Assembly: GCA_035644475.1 (NCBI GenBank)
Contig: DASQOL010000030.1
Coordinates: 19,086-83,085 of the forward strand
From: FEN-1219 sp035644475
Lineage (GTDB): Bacteria > Pseudomonadota > Gammaproteobacteria > Steroidobacterales > Rariloculaceae
Length of the DNA stretch: 64,000 bases
Reading direction: 5' to 3'
Each line of letters begins with the position of its first letter. Within the stretch, counting starts at the first letter, position 1. Shown here one piece after another: positions 35,152-43,354 of the stretch. The notes beneath the pieces are model-generated. The model made no database searches and was not told where the DNA came from. It saw only the letters and a list, made by a program, of their open reading frames with translations. A program made the position numbers and the translations under genes.

Positions 35152-35939
35152 TCACGCGGGTCATTACCGGAGCGATCCTGGGCGGCGCCCTGATCGCCAC
35201 GGTGTTGTTGTTGCCGACCCTGTACGCCGCGGCCGTTCTCGCGGCGTTGTGGTTGGCCGGCGCCTGGGAGTGGGCCGGCCTGGCGCGGCTGCGCGGGCCG
35301 TACCAGGCGGTTTACGTGGCCGTGGTCGCCGTAGGCATGGTGCTCTCGTTCCAGGCGAGCTCGCTGACGGCCACCCCGATGCTGACCGTCGCGATCGTGT
35401 GGTGGGCGGTGGCGCTGGCCGCGCTGCTCAGTGCGCCGCACACCTTCGGGATGCCCGCGGTCGCGGGCGTCGGCCTCGTGGTGCTGCTGCCGTCCTGGCT
35501 GCTGCTCGTGCAGCTCCACGGTGACGGGCCCTCGGGACCCGGGCTCGCCTTGACGGCGCTCGCAATCGTCTGGGCGGCCGACGTCGGCGCCTATGGCGTC
35601 GGCCGCCTGCTCGGGCGGGTGAAGCTCGCCCCCAAGGTCAGCCCCGGCAAGACCTGGGAGGGCTTGGGCGGCGGCGTCGCGCTGGCCGCGGCCGCGGCGT
35701 GGGTCGCGGCGCTTCTTCTGGCGCTGCCGCAGGTGGAGATGGTGATGCTCGGGATCGTGACGGCCCTCGTGTCCGTCGTCGGCGATCTCACCGTCAGCAT
35801 GTTCAAGCGCAACGTCGGCCTCAAGGATAGCGGGGCGTTGCTGCCGGGCCACGGCGGAGTCATGGATCGCATCGACAGCCTGACGGCGGCGGTGCCGGTC
35901 TTCATGCTCGGCATCCGTCTGGCCGGCATCGCAGCGTGA
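35145..35939 (+). CDS. cdsA: Phosphatidate cytidylyltransferase (TTG start)
   Basis: Makes CDP-diacylglycerol from phosphatidate and CTP for phospholipid synthesis; integral membrane enzyme. About 264 residues. The TTG at 35145 lies across the uppS stop (TTGCTAG) and gives LLVTRVITGAILGG, matching the usual M-L-x-x-R-V-x-T N-terminus. No ATG or GTG is available at that point. Several hydrophobic segments follow. The C-terminal signature is complete: SPGKTWEGLGGG, then SMFKRNVGLKDSGALLPGHG and DRIDSLTAAVP. Translationally coupled to uppS. Confidence 0.93.
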   Translation: MLVTRVITGAILGGALIATVLLLPTLYAAAVLAALWLAGAWEWAGLARLRGPYQAVYVAVVAVGMVLSFQASSLTATPMLTVAIVWWAVALAALLSAPHTFGMPAVAGVGLVVLLPSWLLLVQLHGDGPSGPGLALTALAIVWAADVGAYGVGRLLGRVKLAPKVSPGKTWEGLGGGVALAAAAAWVAALLLALPQVEMVMLGIVTALVSVVGDLTVSMFKRNVGLKDSGALLPGHGGVMDRIDSLTAAVPVFMLGIRLAGIAA

Positions 35940-35963
35940 CTTCAGGAACTTGCCGCGCCGTCG

Positions 35964-35990
35964 CGCGGTCTCTTGATCGAGACGACCGCG
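35964..35990 (+). terminator. Bulged hairpin after cdsA
   Basis: GTCTC (35968-35972) and GAGAC (35979-35983) enclose TTGATC. Flanking CGCG blocks (35964-35967 and 35987-35990) extend the stem around a 3-nt bulge. It lies in the 178-bp gap where dxr is usually found. No U-tract; possibly a terminator or attenuator. Confidence 0.3.
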
Positions 35991-36058
35991 GGGATCCCAA
36001 AACGAGTTGTATCGGCGCCACCGGCAGGCTCGCCCTCTGCAACACGCCGGTGACCGGC

Positions 36059-36064
36059 TAGAAT
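36059..36064 (+). promoter_or_regulatory. Candidate -10 box before rseP
   Basis: TAGAAT, five of six matches to the consensus, sits 54 bp before the rseP ATG. The -35 region is not convincing. It would start a rseP-bamA-skp transcript separate from the upstream genes. Confidence 0.35.
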
Positions 36065-36117
36065 ACCGGGCTTTGCCGGCCCCCCGAGGCTGCTCCGCGC
36101 TGCTGCTGGATGGATCA

Positions 36118-37494
36118 ATGCTAGACGTGGGTTTATCGATTCTCGCCTTCATCGTCGCGATCGGCGTGCTCGTCTCGGTTCACGAGTTCGGCCACTTCTG
36201 GGTCGCACGCAAGCTCGGCTTCAAGGTGCTGCGGTTTTCCGTAGGGTTCGGCAATCCGCTCCTGCGCCGTCGCGGCGGGCCGCCCGACTTCATCGAGTAT
36301 TGGTTGTCGTCGATTCCGCTCGGCGGCTACGTCAAGATGCTCGACGAGCGCGAGGCGCCCGTGGCCGACATCGAGAGCCACCGCGCTTTCAACCGCCGGC
36401 CGGTGCCGCAACGCATCGCCGTGCTGCTCGCCGGCCCCACGTTCAATTTCTTGTTCGCGATCCTCGCGTATTGGGTGATGTTCGCGACGGGAGTGCCCGG
36501 CATCAAACCGGTGATCGGCTCCGTCACTGACGGCTCGGTCGCGGCCCGAGCCGGGCTCGCGCCGAACGACCGGATCGAATCGGTGGGCGGCCGGCCCACC
36601 GAGACCCTCGAGGGCGCGACGCTCGCGATCCTCGACGAGTTGCTCGCCGACGGCCGAATCGCTCTCACCGTTCGCGAGCCGAACGGCAACATCAAGAGCG
36701 CGATGCTCGACGTCCGCGGCCGCGAGGCCGAGCTCACCGAGCCGGCCGCTTTGTTCAGCGGGCTCGGCATTCGGCCAGGCCCCGTGTTACCGGCGGTGAT
36801 TGCCGTGATCACGCCCGGCTCCGCTGCGGAGCGTGCGGGGTTCCAAGTCGGCGACGAGGTGTTGCGCGCCGACGGCGTCGCGATTCGTGGCTGGGAGCAA
36901 TGGCGGGGGTTCATCCGCGAGCGGCCCGGCGCGACCGCGACGATCGACGTGCTCCGCGACGGGCGCACGCTCACCGTGCCCGTCACGATCCCCGCGGTCG
37001 AGGACGGCGGCAAGACGGTCGGCCAGATCGGCGCCCAGGCGTCGGAAACCCTGCCGCCGGCGACGGTCGAGAGTCTGCGCGCGGAGCAACGCTACGGCGC
37101 TCTCGAGGCGTTGCCGCGCGGCATCCAGAAGACCTGGGACATGAGCGCGCTCACGGTGCGGATGCTCGCCAAGATGGTCGTCGGCGACGTTTCGTTGAAG
37201 AACGTCTCCGGCCCGCTCCAGATCGCGAGCTATGCCGGCGCAAGCGCGCAAGCCGGATTCAGCTCGTTCCTGGACTTCCTCGCGGTGGTCAGCATCAGCC
37301 TCGGCATTCTCAACCTGCTGCCGATACCGTTGCTCGACGGAGGCCAGGTCGTCTACCAGCTCGCGGAGTGGGTCAAAGGCTCGCCGCTTTCCGATCGCGC
37401 GATGGCGGTGGGTCAGCAGATCGGGGTGTTTTTCCTGATCGTGCTCATGAGCTTCGTCTTCTACAACGACATCACCAGAATGTTCGGCTCATGA
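36118..37494 (+). CDS. rseP: Site-2 zinc protease RseP
   Basis: Inner-membrane metalloprotease that cleaves RseA to release the envelope-stress sigma factor and clears signal peptides. 458 residues (E. coli 450). ATG 36118 gives MLDVGLSILAFIVAIGVLV followed by HEFGHFWVARKLG, the HExxH in the first membrane segment. Two tandem PDZ domains lie at about 125-215 and 220-310 (AARAGLAPNDRIESVGG; ERAGFQVGDEVLRADG). The third ligand region is LLPIPLLDGGQVVYQL. ATGA overlap with bamA, the usual neighbour. Confidence 0.96.
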   Translation: MLDVGLSILAFIVAIGVLVSVHEFGHFWVARKLGFKVLRFSVGFGNPLLRRRGGPPDFIEYWLSSIPLGGYVKMLDEREAPVADIESHRAFNRRPVPQRIAVLLAGPTFNFLFAILAYWVMFATGVPGIKPVIGSVTDGSVAARAGLAPNDRIESVGGRPTETLEGATLAILDELLADGRIALTVREPNGNIKSAMLDVRGREAELTEPAALFSGLGIRPGPVLPAVIAVITPGSAAERAGFQVGDEVLRADGVAIRGWEQWRGFIRERPGATATIDVLRDGRTLTVPVTIPAVEDGGKTVGQIGAQASETLPPATVESLRAEQRYGALEALPRGIQKTWDMSALTVRMLAKMVVGDVSLKNVSGPLQIASYAGASAQAGFSSFLDFLAVVSISLGILNLLPIPLLDGGQVVYQLAEWVKGSPLSDRAMAVGQQIGVFFLIVLMSFVFYNDITRMFGS

Positions 37495-39896
37495 CGTCGC
37501 GGCGTTTCGCGGAGCTTCTGCTGCTCGTAGCAGGAGTGGGTGCGGGCGGCACGGCGCTGGCGGCGATTCAGCCGTTCGTCGTGCGCAACTTCAGCGTCGA
37601 GGGCGCGCAGCGCATCGCCGAAGGCACCATCTACAACTACCTGCCGATCAACATCGGCGATACGGTCGACGAGCAACGGCTGCGTGAATCCGTCCGCGCG
37701 CTGTTTCAGACCGGCTTCTTCCGCGACGTCGAGTTCCGCAAGGACGGCGACACGCTCGTCATCGTGGTGCTCGAGCGACCGTCGATCCTGGAGTTCACGT
37801 TCGACGGCAACAAGGACATCAAGGACGAAGACCTCAAGAAGTCCCTCACCAACATCGGGCTCGCGACGGGCAAGACGTTCGACCAGTCGGTGCTCGACGA
37901 GGTCGTCCGCTCGCTCACCGAGGAGTACTACAGCCGCGGCAAGTACGCCGCCAAGATCACGCCGAGCGTGGAGTTGCTCGAGGACAACCGCGTGCGCGTC
38001 TCGATCCAGATCGAGGAGGGCGACCGGGCGAAGATCCGCCAGGTGAACATCGTCGGCAACACATCGTTCGAAGACAAAGAGATCCTCTCCGCCTTCGAGC
38101 TGAAGACGGGCAACTTCCTCTCGTTCATCAAGAAGAACGATCGCTATTCGAAGCAGGCGCTCGAGGGCGATCTCGAGAAGCTGCGCTCGTTCTACATGGA
38201 CCGAGGCTTCGCCGACTTCCATTGGGACGACGTGCAGGTCGCGATCTCCCCCGACAAGCGCGACATCTTCGTGACGATCGGCATCACCGAAGGCGACCGT
38301 TATACGATCTCTGACGTGAAGCTCGCGGGCGACATGGTCGTGCCGGAAGACCAACTCCGCGGGCTCATCCTCGCGCAGCCGGGGCAGACGTTCTCGCAAG
38401 GCCTGCTCACGCGCAGCGAGGAGTTCATGAATACGCGGCTCGGCCTCGACGGCTACGCCTTCGCGCAGGTCCGCGCCGTGCCCGAGCTCAACAAGGAAAC
38501 CAAGGAAGCCTCGATCACTTACTTCGTCGACCCGAAGAACCGCGTGTACGTGCGGCGCATCAACTACAACGGCTCGGACAGCGTCAACGACGTGGTCTTC
38601 CGCCGCGAGATGCGCCAGCTCGAGGGCGGCTATCTGTCGAATGCGCTCGTCGACCGCTCGCAAGTACTGTTGCAGCGGTTGCCGTACGTCAAGAAGGTGG
38701 AGCACGAGACTACGCCGGTTGCGGGCAGCCCCGATCTCGTGGATGTCGACTTCAAGATCGAGGAAGGATTGCCCGGGCAGTTCGGCGGCAGCCTCGGGTT
38801 CTCCGAGACCTACGGCCTCACGCTCGGCGGCAACTTCATTCACTCGAACTTCATGGGCACGGGCAACCGCGTGGAGGTGAACCTCCGCGGCGGCCAGTAT
38901 CAGAAGGTCTACGACATCAACTACACCGACGCCTATCGCAACATCGACGGGCTCTCCCGCACGTTGTCGTTGACGTATCAGGACATCACGCAGTACACGT
39001 CGGCCACGTCGGACTTCTCCACCACGACGCTTTCGGGCGGCATCAATTGGGCGTGGCTGATCCGCGACTTCCAACAGGTGCGCTTCGGTTTCGCGTATCA
39101 GGACGCGGAGCTCTTGACGAGCGCGTTCAGCTCGCAGCAGGCGCTCGACTGGGTGAGGAGCAACGGCAAGGTGTTCGAGCCGAACGACCTCGACAACGAC
39201 CCCACCAACTGCGGAGTCTGCGGCACGAGAGTGAGGAGCTTGGAGCTCGTCGCGGGGTGGTCGTACAACTCGCTCAATGCCGCGCTGTTCCCGACGGCCG
39301 GCATGCGCTTGTACAGCTCGTTGAACGCGGCGGTCCCCGGCAGCGACGTGGAGTACTTCATGGCGTCGCTCGACTTCACGAAGTACGTTCCGTTGGTCGG
39401 CCGCTGGCGTTTCCGCGCCCATAGCGAGCTTGCCTACGGCGACTCGTACGGCGCAACGACCTCGCTGCCGCCGTTCCGCCAGCGCTATGCGGGCGGCCCG
39501 GGATCGGTGCGCGGCTTCAAGGAGAGCACGCTCGGTCCGCTCGACAATCTGCGCAACCCGTACGGCGGCAACTTGCTGTTCGTGAACCAGCTCGAGCTCA
39601 TCATCCCCACGCCGGCGAAGATCGGCGGCTCGACGCGAATCGCGATGTTTTACGACTTCGGCAACGTCTTTTCGACGGGCGGTGTGAAGTTCTACGACAG
39701 GCTCGGCGACCCTATCGACTACCGTTTCAATTATGATAGGTTAAAGAAATCCGTCGGCATCGGGGTCGAATGGCTGGCGCCCCTGGGCTTGCTGCGGTTC
39801 AGCTACGCGATCCCATTGAACGAAGACCAAGAAACGGATCGATACTTCAGCGACGACACCGAGCAATTCCAGTTCTCCATCGGCCAGGCCTTTTAG
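37491..39896 (+). CDS. bamA: Outer membrane protein assembly factor BamA
   Basis: Omp85 core of the machine that folds beta-barrel proteins into the outer membrane. 801 residues (E. coli 810). Signal peptide ends near GTALAAIQPF; five POTRA domains follow to about residue 420 (first: FVVRNFSVEGAQRIAEGTIY); then the 16-strand barrel with the lid-lock motif GSVRGFKEST and C-terminal aromatic FSIGQAF. ATG 37491 overlaps the rseP stop. Cys residues in NCGVCGTR lie in the extracellular loop 6 area, as the disulfide-bearing loop of E. coli BamA. Confidence 0.96.
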   Translation: MTSRRFAELLLLVAGVGAGGTALAAIQPFVVRNFSVEGAQRIAEGTIYNYLPINIGDTVDEQRLRESVRALFQTGFFRDVEFRKDGDTLVIVVLERPSILEFTFDGNKDIKDEDLKKSLTNIGLATGKTFDQSVLDEVVRSLTEEYYSRGKYAAKITPSVELLEDNRVRVSIQIEEGDRAKIRQVNIVGNTSFEDKEILSAFELKTGNFLSFIKKNDRYSKQALEGDLEKLRSFYMDRGFADFHWDDVQVAISPDKRDIFVTIGITEGDRYTISDVKLAGDMVVPEDQLRGLILAQPGQTFSQGLLTRSEEFMNTRLGLDGYAFAQVRAVPELNKETKEASITYFVDPKNRVYVRRINYNGSDSVNDVVFRREMRQLEGGYLSNALVDRSQVLLQRLPYVKKVEHETTPVAGSPDLVDVDFKIEEGLPGQFGGSLGFSETYGLTLGGNFIHSNFMGTGNRVEVNLRGGQYQKVYDINYTDAYRNIDGLSRTLSLTYQDITQYTSATSDFSTTTLSGGINWAWLIRDFQQVRFGFAYQDAELLTSAFSSQQALDWVRSNGKVFEPNDLDNDPTNCGVCGTRVRSLELVAGWSYNSLNAALFPTAGMRLYSSLNAAVPGSDVEYFMASLDFTKYVPLVGRWRFRAHSELAYGDSYGATTSLPPFRQRYAGGPGSVRGFKESTLGPLDNLRNPYGGNLLFVNQLELIIPTPAKIGGSTRIAMFYDFGNVFSTGGVKFYDRLGDPIDYRFNYDRLKKSVGIGVEWLAPLGLLRFSYAIPLNEDQETDRYFSDDTEQFQFSIGQAF

Positions 39897-39917
39897 TTCT
39901 TGAAGGACGAAACATTC

Positions 39918-40586
39918 ATGATCAGCACGCAGCTCGCTTCGGCCACTCCGCGTCGCCGGAGCATTTTCGGCACCGGCAGCGACTCGATTGCGAGGCTGGG
40001 CGCCAAGGCCTTGCCCTTCATCGCCGTGGCGTTCGGGGCCGCGCTCGCGTTCAACGCCGATGCGCAGACGAACCTCAAGATCGGCGTGGTCAACGTCGGC
40101 AAGCTGCTCGATGCATCGCCTCAAGCGGTGGCGGTAGGGGACAAGCTCAAGACCGAGTTCGCGTCGCGGCAGAGCGAGATCCTCAAGATGGGGCAGGATC
40201 TGCAGGCCAAGAACGACCGGTTCCAAAAGGATCAGGCCGTGATGGGCGAGGAAGAGCGCGTGAACCTGCAGCGGCAGATTCGCGACGGCCAGCGAGACCT
40301 GCAGCGCACCCAGGACCAGTACGTAGAGGACTTGAACGCCCGGCGCACCGAGGAGAGCAACAAGCTGCTGAGCGACATCGCGGCGCGCATCCGGACCTAT
40401 GCGAGCGCGCAGAATTACGATCTCGTCCTCAGCGACGCCGTTTACGTCAGCGGCCAGCTCGACATCACAGCTGAAGTCCTCAAGGCGCTACAGGCAGACG
40501 CCGGGAAGCCGGGCGCAACGCGGCCGGGCGGTGCGGCACCGGCGCCGGCGCGGCCGAGCGGTGCGGCGCCGGCACCACCGCGCTGA
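39918..40586 (+). CDS. skp: Periplasmic chaperone Skp/OmpH
   Basis: Trimeric 'jellyfish' holdase that escorts unfolded outer-membrane proteins to BamA. 222 residues, against about 160 in E. coli. ATG 39918 with GAAGGA at about 39902-39907. Long N-terminus before the signal core (LPFIAVAFGAALAFNADAQ). Mature start LKIGVVNVGKLLDASPQA is typical, followed by a coiled coil rich in Gln/Arg/Glu (about 85-165) and DLVLSDAVYVSGQLDIT at the base. The last about 30 residues are Ala/Pro repeats not found in E. coli. Directly after bamA and before lpxD, as expected. Confidence 0.9.
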   Translation: MISTQLASATPRRRSIFGTGSDSIARLGAKALPFIAVAFGAALAFNADAQTNLKIGVVNVGKLLDASPQAVAVGDKLKTEFASRQSEILKMGQDLQAKNDRFQKDQAVMGEEERVNLQRQIRDGQRDLQRTQDQYVEDLNARRTEESNKLLSDIAARIRTYASAQNYDLVLSDAVYVSGQLDITAEVLKALQADAGKPGATRPGGAAPAPARPSGAAPAPPR

Positions 40587-40636
40587 ACGGGCGCCGCCGT
40601 GCGGCCGCCCGACGATGCTCCGCGACGCTGACCGCC

Positions 40637-41683
40637 ATGACCGCGACCCTGCGCGAGCTCGCGGACCAATTCGGATGTGAGCTGCACGGCGCCGATCGAG
40701 CCGTGACCCGCGTCGGCACGCTCTCGGGGGCCGGCCCGGACGCCGTCACGTTTCTCGCGAACGCCGCGTATCGCAAGCAGCTCGAGGCCACGCGCGCCGC
40801 GGCCGTAGTGCTCGAGGAGAAGCATCGCGCGGGCTGCCCGGTCGCGAGCCTCGTCCATCCGCAGCCCTATCTCACGTACGCCCGGATCGCGACCTACCTG
40901 AATCCTCCGCTGGTCGCCGTTCCCGGCGTCGCGGCGAGCGCCGTCCTCGCGGCGGGCGTGCGCGTCGCGCCGTCCGCGGAAGTGGGTGCGCAGGTCGTGA
41001 TAGGCGGGGGCTGCGTGATCGGCGACGGCGCGGTCATCGGACCGGGGTGCGTGCTCGGCGCCAACGTCGCTGTCGGCGCGGGCTCGCGGCTCGTCGCGCG
41101 AGTGACGGTGCTCGACGACGTGCGCATCGGCGCGCGCTGCATCCTGCAGCCCGGAGCGGTCATCGGCGCCGACGGTTTCGGCTTCGCCCCCGACGCGGGC
41201 AAGTGGCTCAAGATTCCGCAATTGGGCGGCGTCGTCATCGGCGATGACGTCGAGATCGGCGCGAACACGTGCATCGATCGCGGCACGATCGACGACACCG
41301 TCATCGAGGATGGGGTGAAGCTCGACAATCTCGTGCAGATCGCGCACAACGTGCGAGTGGGCGCGCATACGGTCATGGCTGCGATGTCGGGTGCGGCGGG
41401 CAGCACCAAGATCGGCAAGCGCTGCATGGTGGGCGGCGGCGCCGTGATGATCAACCAGATCTCCATCTGCGACGACGTGATGATCATGTTCCGCGGTGTG
41501 GTGACGAAGTCCATCGACAAGCCCGGCACCTATTCGAGCGCGTTGCCGGCGGACGAAGTCGGACGCTGGCGCCGCAACGCGGCGCGGTTCAAGAAGCTCG
41601 ACGCGTTGGCGGAGCGAGTACGCGCCGCGGAGCGCGCCCTCGGCCTCACAGGAAAGACGAAAGCAGAACAAACCGATGACTGA
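40637..41683 (+). CDS. lpxD: UDP-3-O-acylglucosamine N-acyltransferase
   Basis: Third lipid A step: transfers a 3-hydroxyacyl chain from ACP to UDP-3-O-acyl-glucosamine. 348 residues (E. coli 341). N-terminal uridine-binding domain (LREL..FGCELHG, VTFLANAAYRKQLEAT), then left-handed beta-helix hexapeptides; IGADGFGFAPDAGKWLKIPQ and the catalytic His region NLVQIAHNVRVGAHTVMAA are diagnostic. C-terminal helix at about 320-348. Overlaps fabZ by 8 nt. Confidence 0.96.
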   Translation: MTATLRELADQFGCELHGADRAVTRVGTLSGAGPDAVTFLANAAYRKQLEATRAAAVVLEEKHRAGCPVASLVHPQPYLTYARIATYLNPPLVAVPGVAASAVLAAGVRVAPSAEVGAQVVIGGGCVIGDGAVIGPGCVLGANVAVGAGSRLVARVTVLDDVRIGARCILQPGAVIGADGFGFAPDAGKWLKIPQLGGVVIGDDVEIGANTCIDRGTIDDTVIEDGVKLDNLVQIAHNVRVGAHTVMAAMSGAAGSTKIGKRCMVGGGAVMINQISICDDVMIMFRGVVTKSIDKPGTYSSALPADEVGRWRRNAARFKKLDALAERVRAAERALGLTGKTKAEQTDD

Positions 41684-42128
41684 CGACAAGACCATCGACA
41701 TCAAAGGCATCCTCGAACGTCTGCCGCACCGTTTCCCCTTTCTCATGGTGGATCGCGTGCGCAGCGTGACCGCCGGCAAGTCGATCGTCGCGCTGAAGAA
41801 CGTGACCGCGAACGAGGCACACTTCGAGGGGCATTTCCCCGGTCATCCGGTAATGCCCGGCGTGCTCATCATCGAGGCGCTCGCGCAGGCCGCGGGGGTG
41901 CTCGCGTGGGAGAGCGTGACGGACGAGGAGCGCCTCTGGATCCTCTACCTGGTGGGCATCGACAAGACGCGTTTCAAGCAGCCGGTGATGCCCGGTGATC
42001 AGCTCGTGCTCAACGTGGAGCTAGTGCAGCGCCGGCGGAACCTGTGGCGATTCGAGGGCCGCGCCGAGGTCGACGGCAAGGTCGTGGCTGCCACGGACCT
42101 TCTGCTCGCGGACGGGCCCAAACCTTGA
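41676..42128 (+). CDS. fabZ: 3-hydroxyacyl-ACP dehydratase FabZ
   Basis: Dehydrates 3-hydroxyacyl-ACP in fatty-acid elongation, competing with LpxA and LpxD for substrate. 150 residues (E. coli 151). Hot-dog fold with LPHRFPFLMVDRV, the catalytic His in HFEGHFPGHPVMPGVLIIEA with its Glu, and MPGDQLVLNVELVQRRR. Embedded between lpxD and lpxA as in most gammaproteobacteria. Starts 8 nt inside lpxD; its TGA stop overlaps the lpxA TTG start. Confidence 0.97.
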   Translation: MTDDKTIDIKGILERLPHRFPFLMVDRVRSVTAGKSIVALKNVTANEAHFEGHFPGHPVMPGVLIIEALAQAAGVLAWESVTDEERLWILYLVGIDKTRFKQPVMPGDQLVLNVELVQRRRNLWRFEGRAEVDGKVVAATDLLLADGPKP

Positions 42129-42895
42129 TCGATCCGCGAGCCGTCGTCGCCCCCGACGCGCGTCTGCACGAGAGCGTGACGGTCGGTCCGTACGCCGTCA
42201 TCGGCCCCGACGTCGAGATCGGGCGCGGCACGCGCATCGAGCCGCATGCGGTGGTCAAGGGGCCGACGGTCATCGGCGAGGACAATCACATCTTTCAGTT
42301 CGCCTCGATCGGCGACGACCCGCAGGACAGAAAGTACAAGGGCGAGCGCACGATGCTCGTGATCGGCGACCGCAACACGATCCGCGAGTTCGTCACGATG
42401 AATCGCGGCACGGTGCAGGAGCAGGGCGTCACGCGCGTAGGCAACGACAACTGGATCATGGCGTACGCGCACGTCGCCCACGACTGCGTCGTCGGCAGCA
42501 ACACGATCTTCGCGAACAACGCGTCGATCGCGGGACACGTGCACGTCGGCGACCACGCGATTTTGGGCGGCTTCACCGCCGTGCACCAGTTCTGCCGGAT
42601 CGGCGCGCATTCGATGACGAGCATGTTCAGTTATCTCACGAAGGACGTGCCCGCCTACACGATGGTGTCGGGCCGCCCGGCCGAGCCGCGCGGCATCAAC
42701 GCCGAAGGGCTGAAGCGGCGCGGCTTCACGCCGGAGCAGCTCCGTAACATCCGCGAGGCCTACCGAACGGTGTTCCGGCTCGGCCTGAATCTCGACGAGG
42801 CGATCGCTGACGTCGAGAAGCGCCTGCTCGAGCAGCCCGAGCTCCAGCTGTTCGTCGACTCGCTCCGAGCCGGCTCCCGCGGCATCGCCCGCTAG
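42125..42895 (+). CDS. lpxA: UDP-GlcNAc O-acyltransferase LpxA (TTG start)
   Basis: First lipid A step: 3-O-acylation of UDP-GlcNAc. 256 residues (E. coli 262). The TTG at 42125 overlaps the fabZ stop (TTGA) and yields LIDPRAVVAPDARLHESVTV, the exact family N-terminus; no ATG or GTG is suitably placed. Left-handed beta-helix: VGPYAVIGPDVEIG, catalytic His region AYAHVAHDCVVG, and acyl-ruler and C-terminal blocks HQFCRIGAHSMTS and INAEGLKRRGF. The usual direct junction with lpxB is broken here by a 459-bp structured insert. Confidence 0.95.
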   Translation: MIDPRAVVAPDARLHESVTVGPYAVIGPDVEIGRGTRIEPHAVVKGPTVIGEDNHIFQFASIGDDPQDRKYKGERTMLVIGDRNTIREFVTMNRGTVQEQGVTRVGNDNWIMAYAHVAHDCVVGSNTIFANNASIAGHVHVGDHAILGGFTAVHQFCRIGAHSMTSMFSYLTKDVPAYTMVSGRPAEPRGINAEGLKRRGFTPEQLRNIREAYRTVFRLGLNLDEAIADVEKRLLEQPELQLFVDSLRAGSRGIAR

Positions 42896-42985
42896 CGGAA
42901 AATAGGGACATGTTACTTTTTCGGTCCGGTGCTTCTTCGGCCGATCGGCGGTCGCGCCTCACGATGGCCGGCGCTGGCGTCGCGG

Positions 42986-43276
42986 TGGCTGCGGTCGCAC
43001 CTCGAACGAGACGTGTGACGCCTCCGCCGCGGCACGCGACTTCGCCGGCCTTCGGCCGGTCCCCTCGCCACGGCGCGTTCGCCGGGGTCCAAAACGCGGT
43101 CGCTTATTTGGTTCGCTTCGTAGAGCCGGTGTGCCGCCGCGTTTTGGATGCTCGCCTGCGGCTCGCCCCCGGGCGCTGCGCGCCCGGGCTCCGCGGCTCT
43201 CGGCGCTGTGGCTCGGCTCGTCGCTACCGCCGCGGCGGAGGCGTCACACGTCTCGTTCGAGGTGCGACCGCAGCCA
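42986..43276. repeat. Perfect 47-bp inverted repeat inside element 1
   Basis: Arms 42986-43032 and 43230-43276 are exact reverse complements over 47 bp; the left arm begins TGGCTGCGGTCGCACC. The spacer is 197 bp. Perfect arms of this length imply recent origin, gene conversion or selection for structure. Part of the right arm and its flank (43256-43290) recurs upstream of dusA. Confidence 0.85.
43168..43188. repeat. GC-rich hairpin in the centre of element 1
   Basis: CCCGGGCGC and GCGCCCGGG pair perfectly around a TGC loop. A second central pair, CCAAAACGCGG (43089-43099) with CCGCGTTTTGG (43137-43147), lies just to its left. Confidence 0.7.
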
Positions 43277-43354
43277 TTGCGCGCATCGCGCGGCCCAAAG
43301 TGAGCCACGAGCCGATCGGTGCCGGTCGAACGTTGGCGCGCGCGAAAAAGTAAC

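Larger units (their letters stand above)
42896..43354. mobile_element. Structured 459-bp insert between lpxA and lpxB
   Basis: The only gap over 300 bp in the window. I see no credible gene in it: the open frames have poor composition and no recognisable motif. It is almost wholly nested inverted repeats: outer arms (42905-42923 / 43343-43361), perfect 47-bp arms (42986-43032 / 43230-43276), CCGGCC/GGCCGG (43045-43059), an 11-bp pair (43089-43099 / 43137-43147) and a GC hairpin (43168-43188). It carries no transposase, so it looks like a non-autonomous, MITE- or REP/BIME-like element. Confidence 0.7.

Noticed and set aside
42910..43353. 147-residue open frame inside the inverted-repeat insert
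   Set aside because: It crosses both repeat arms, has Arg/Ala-biased composition and no ribosome site or recognised domain.
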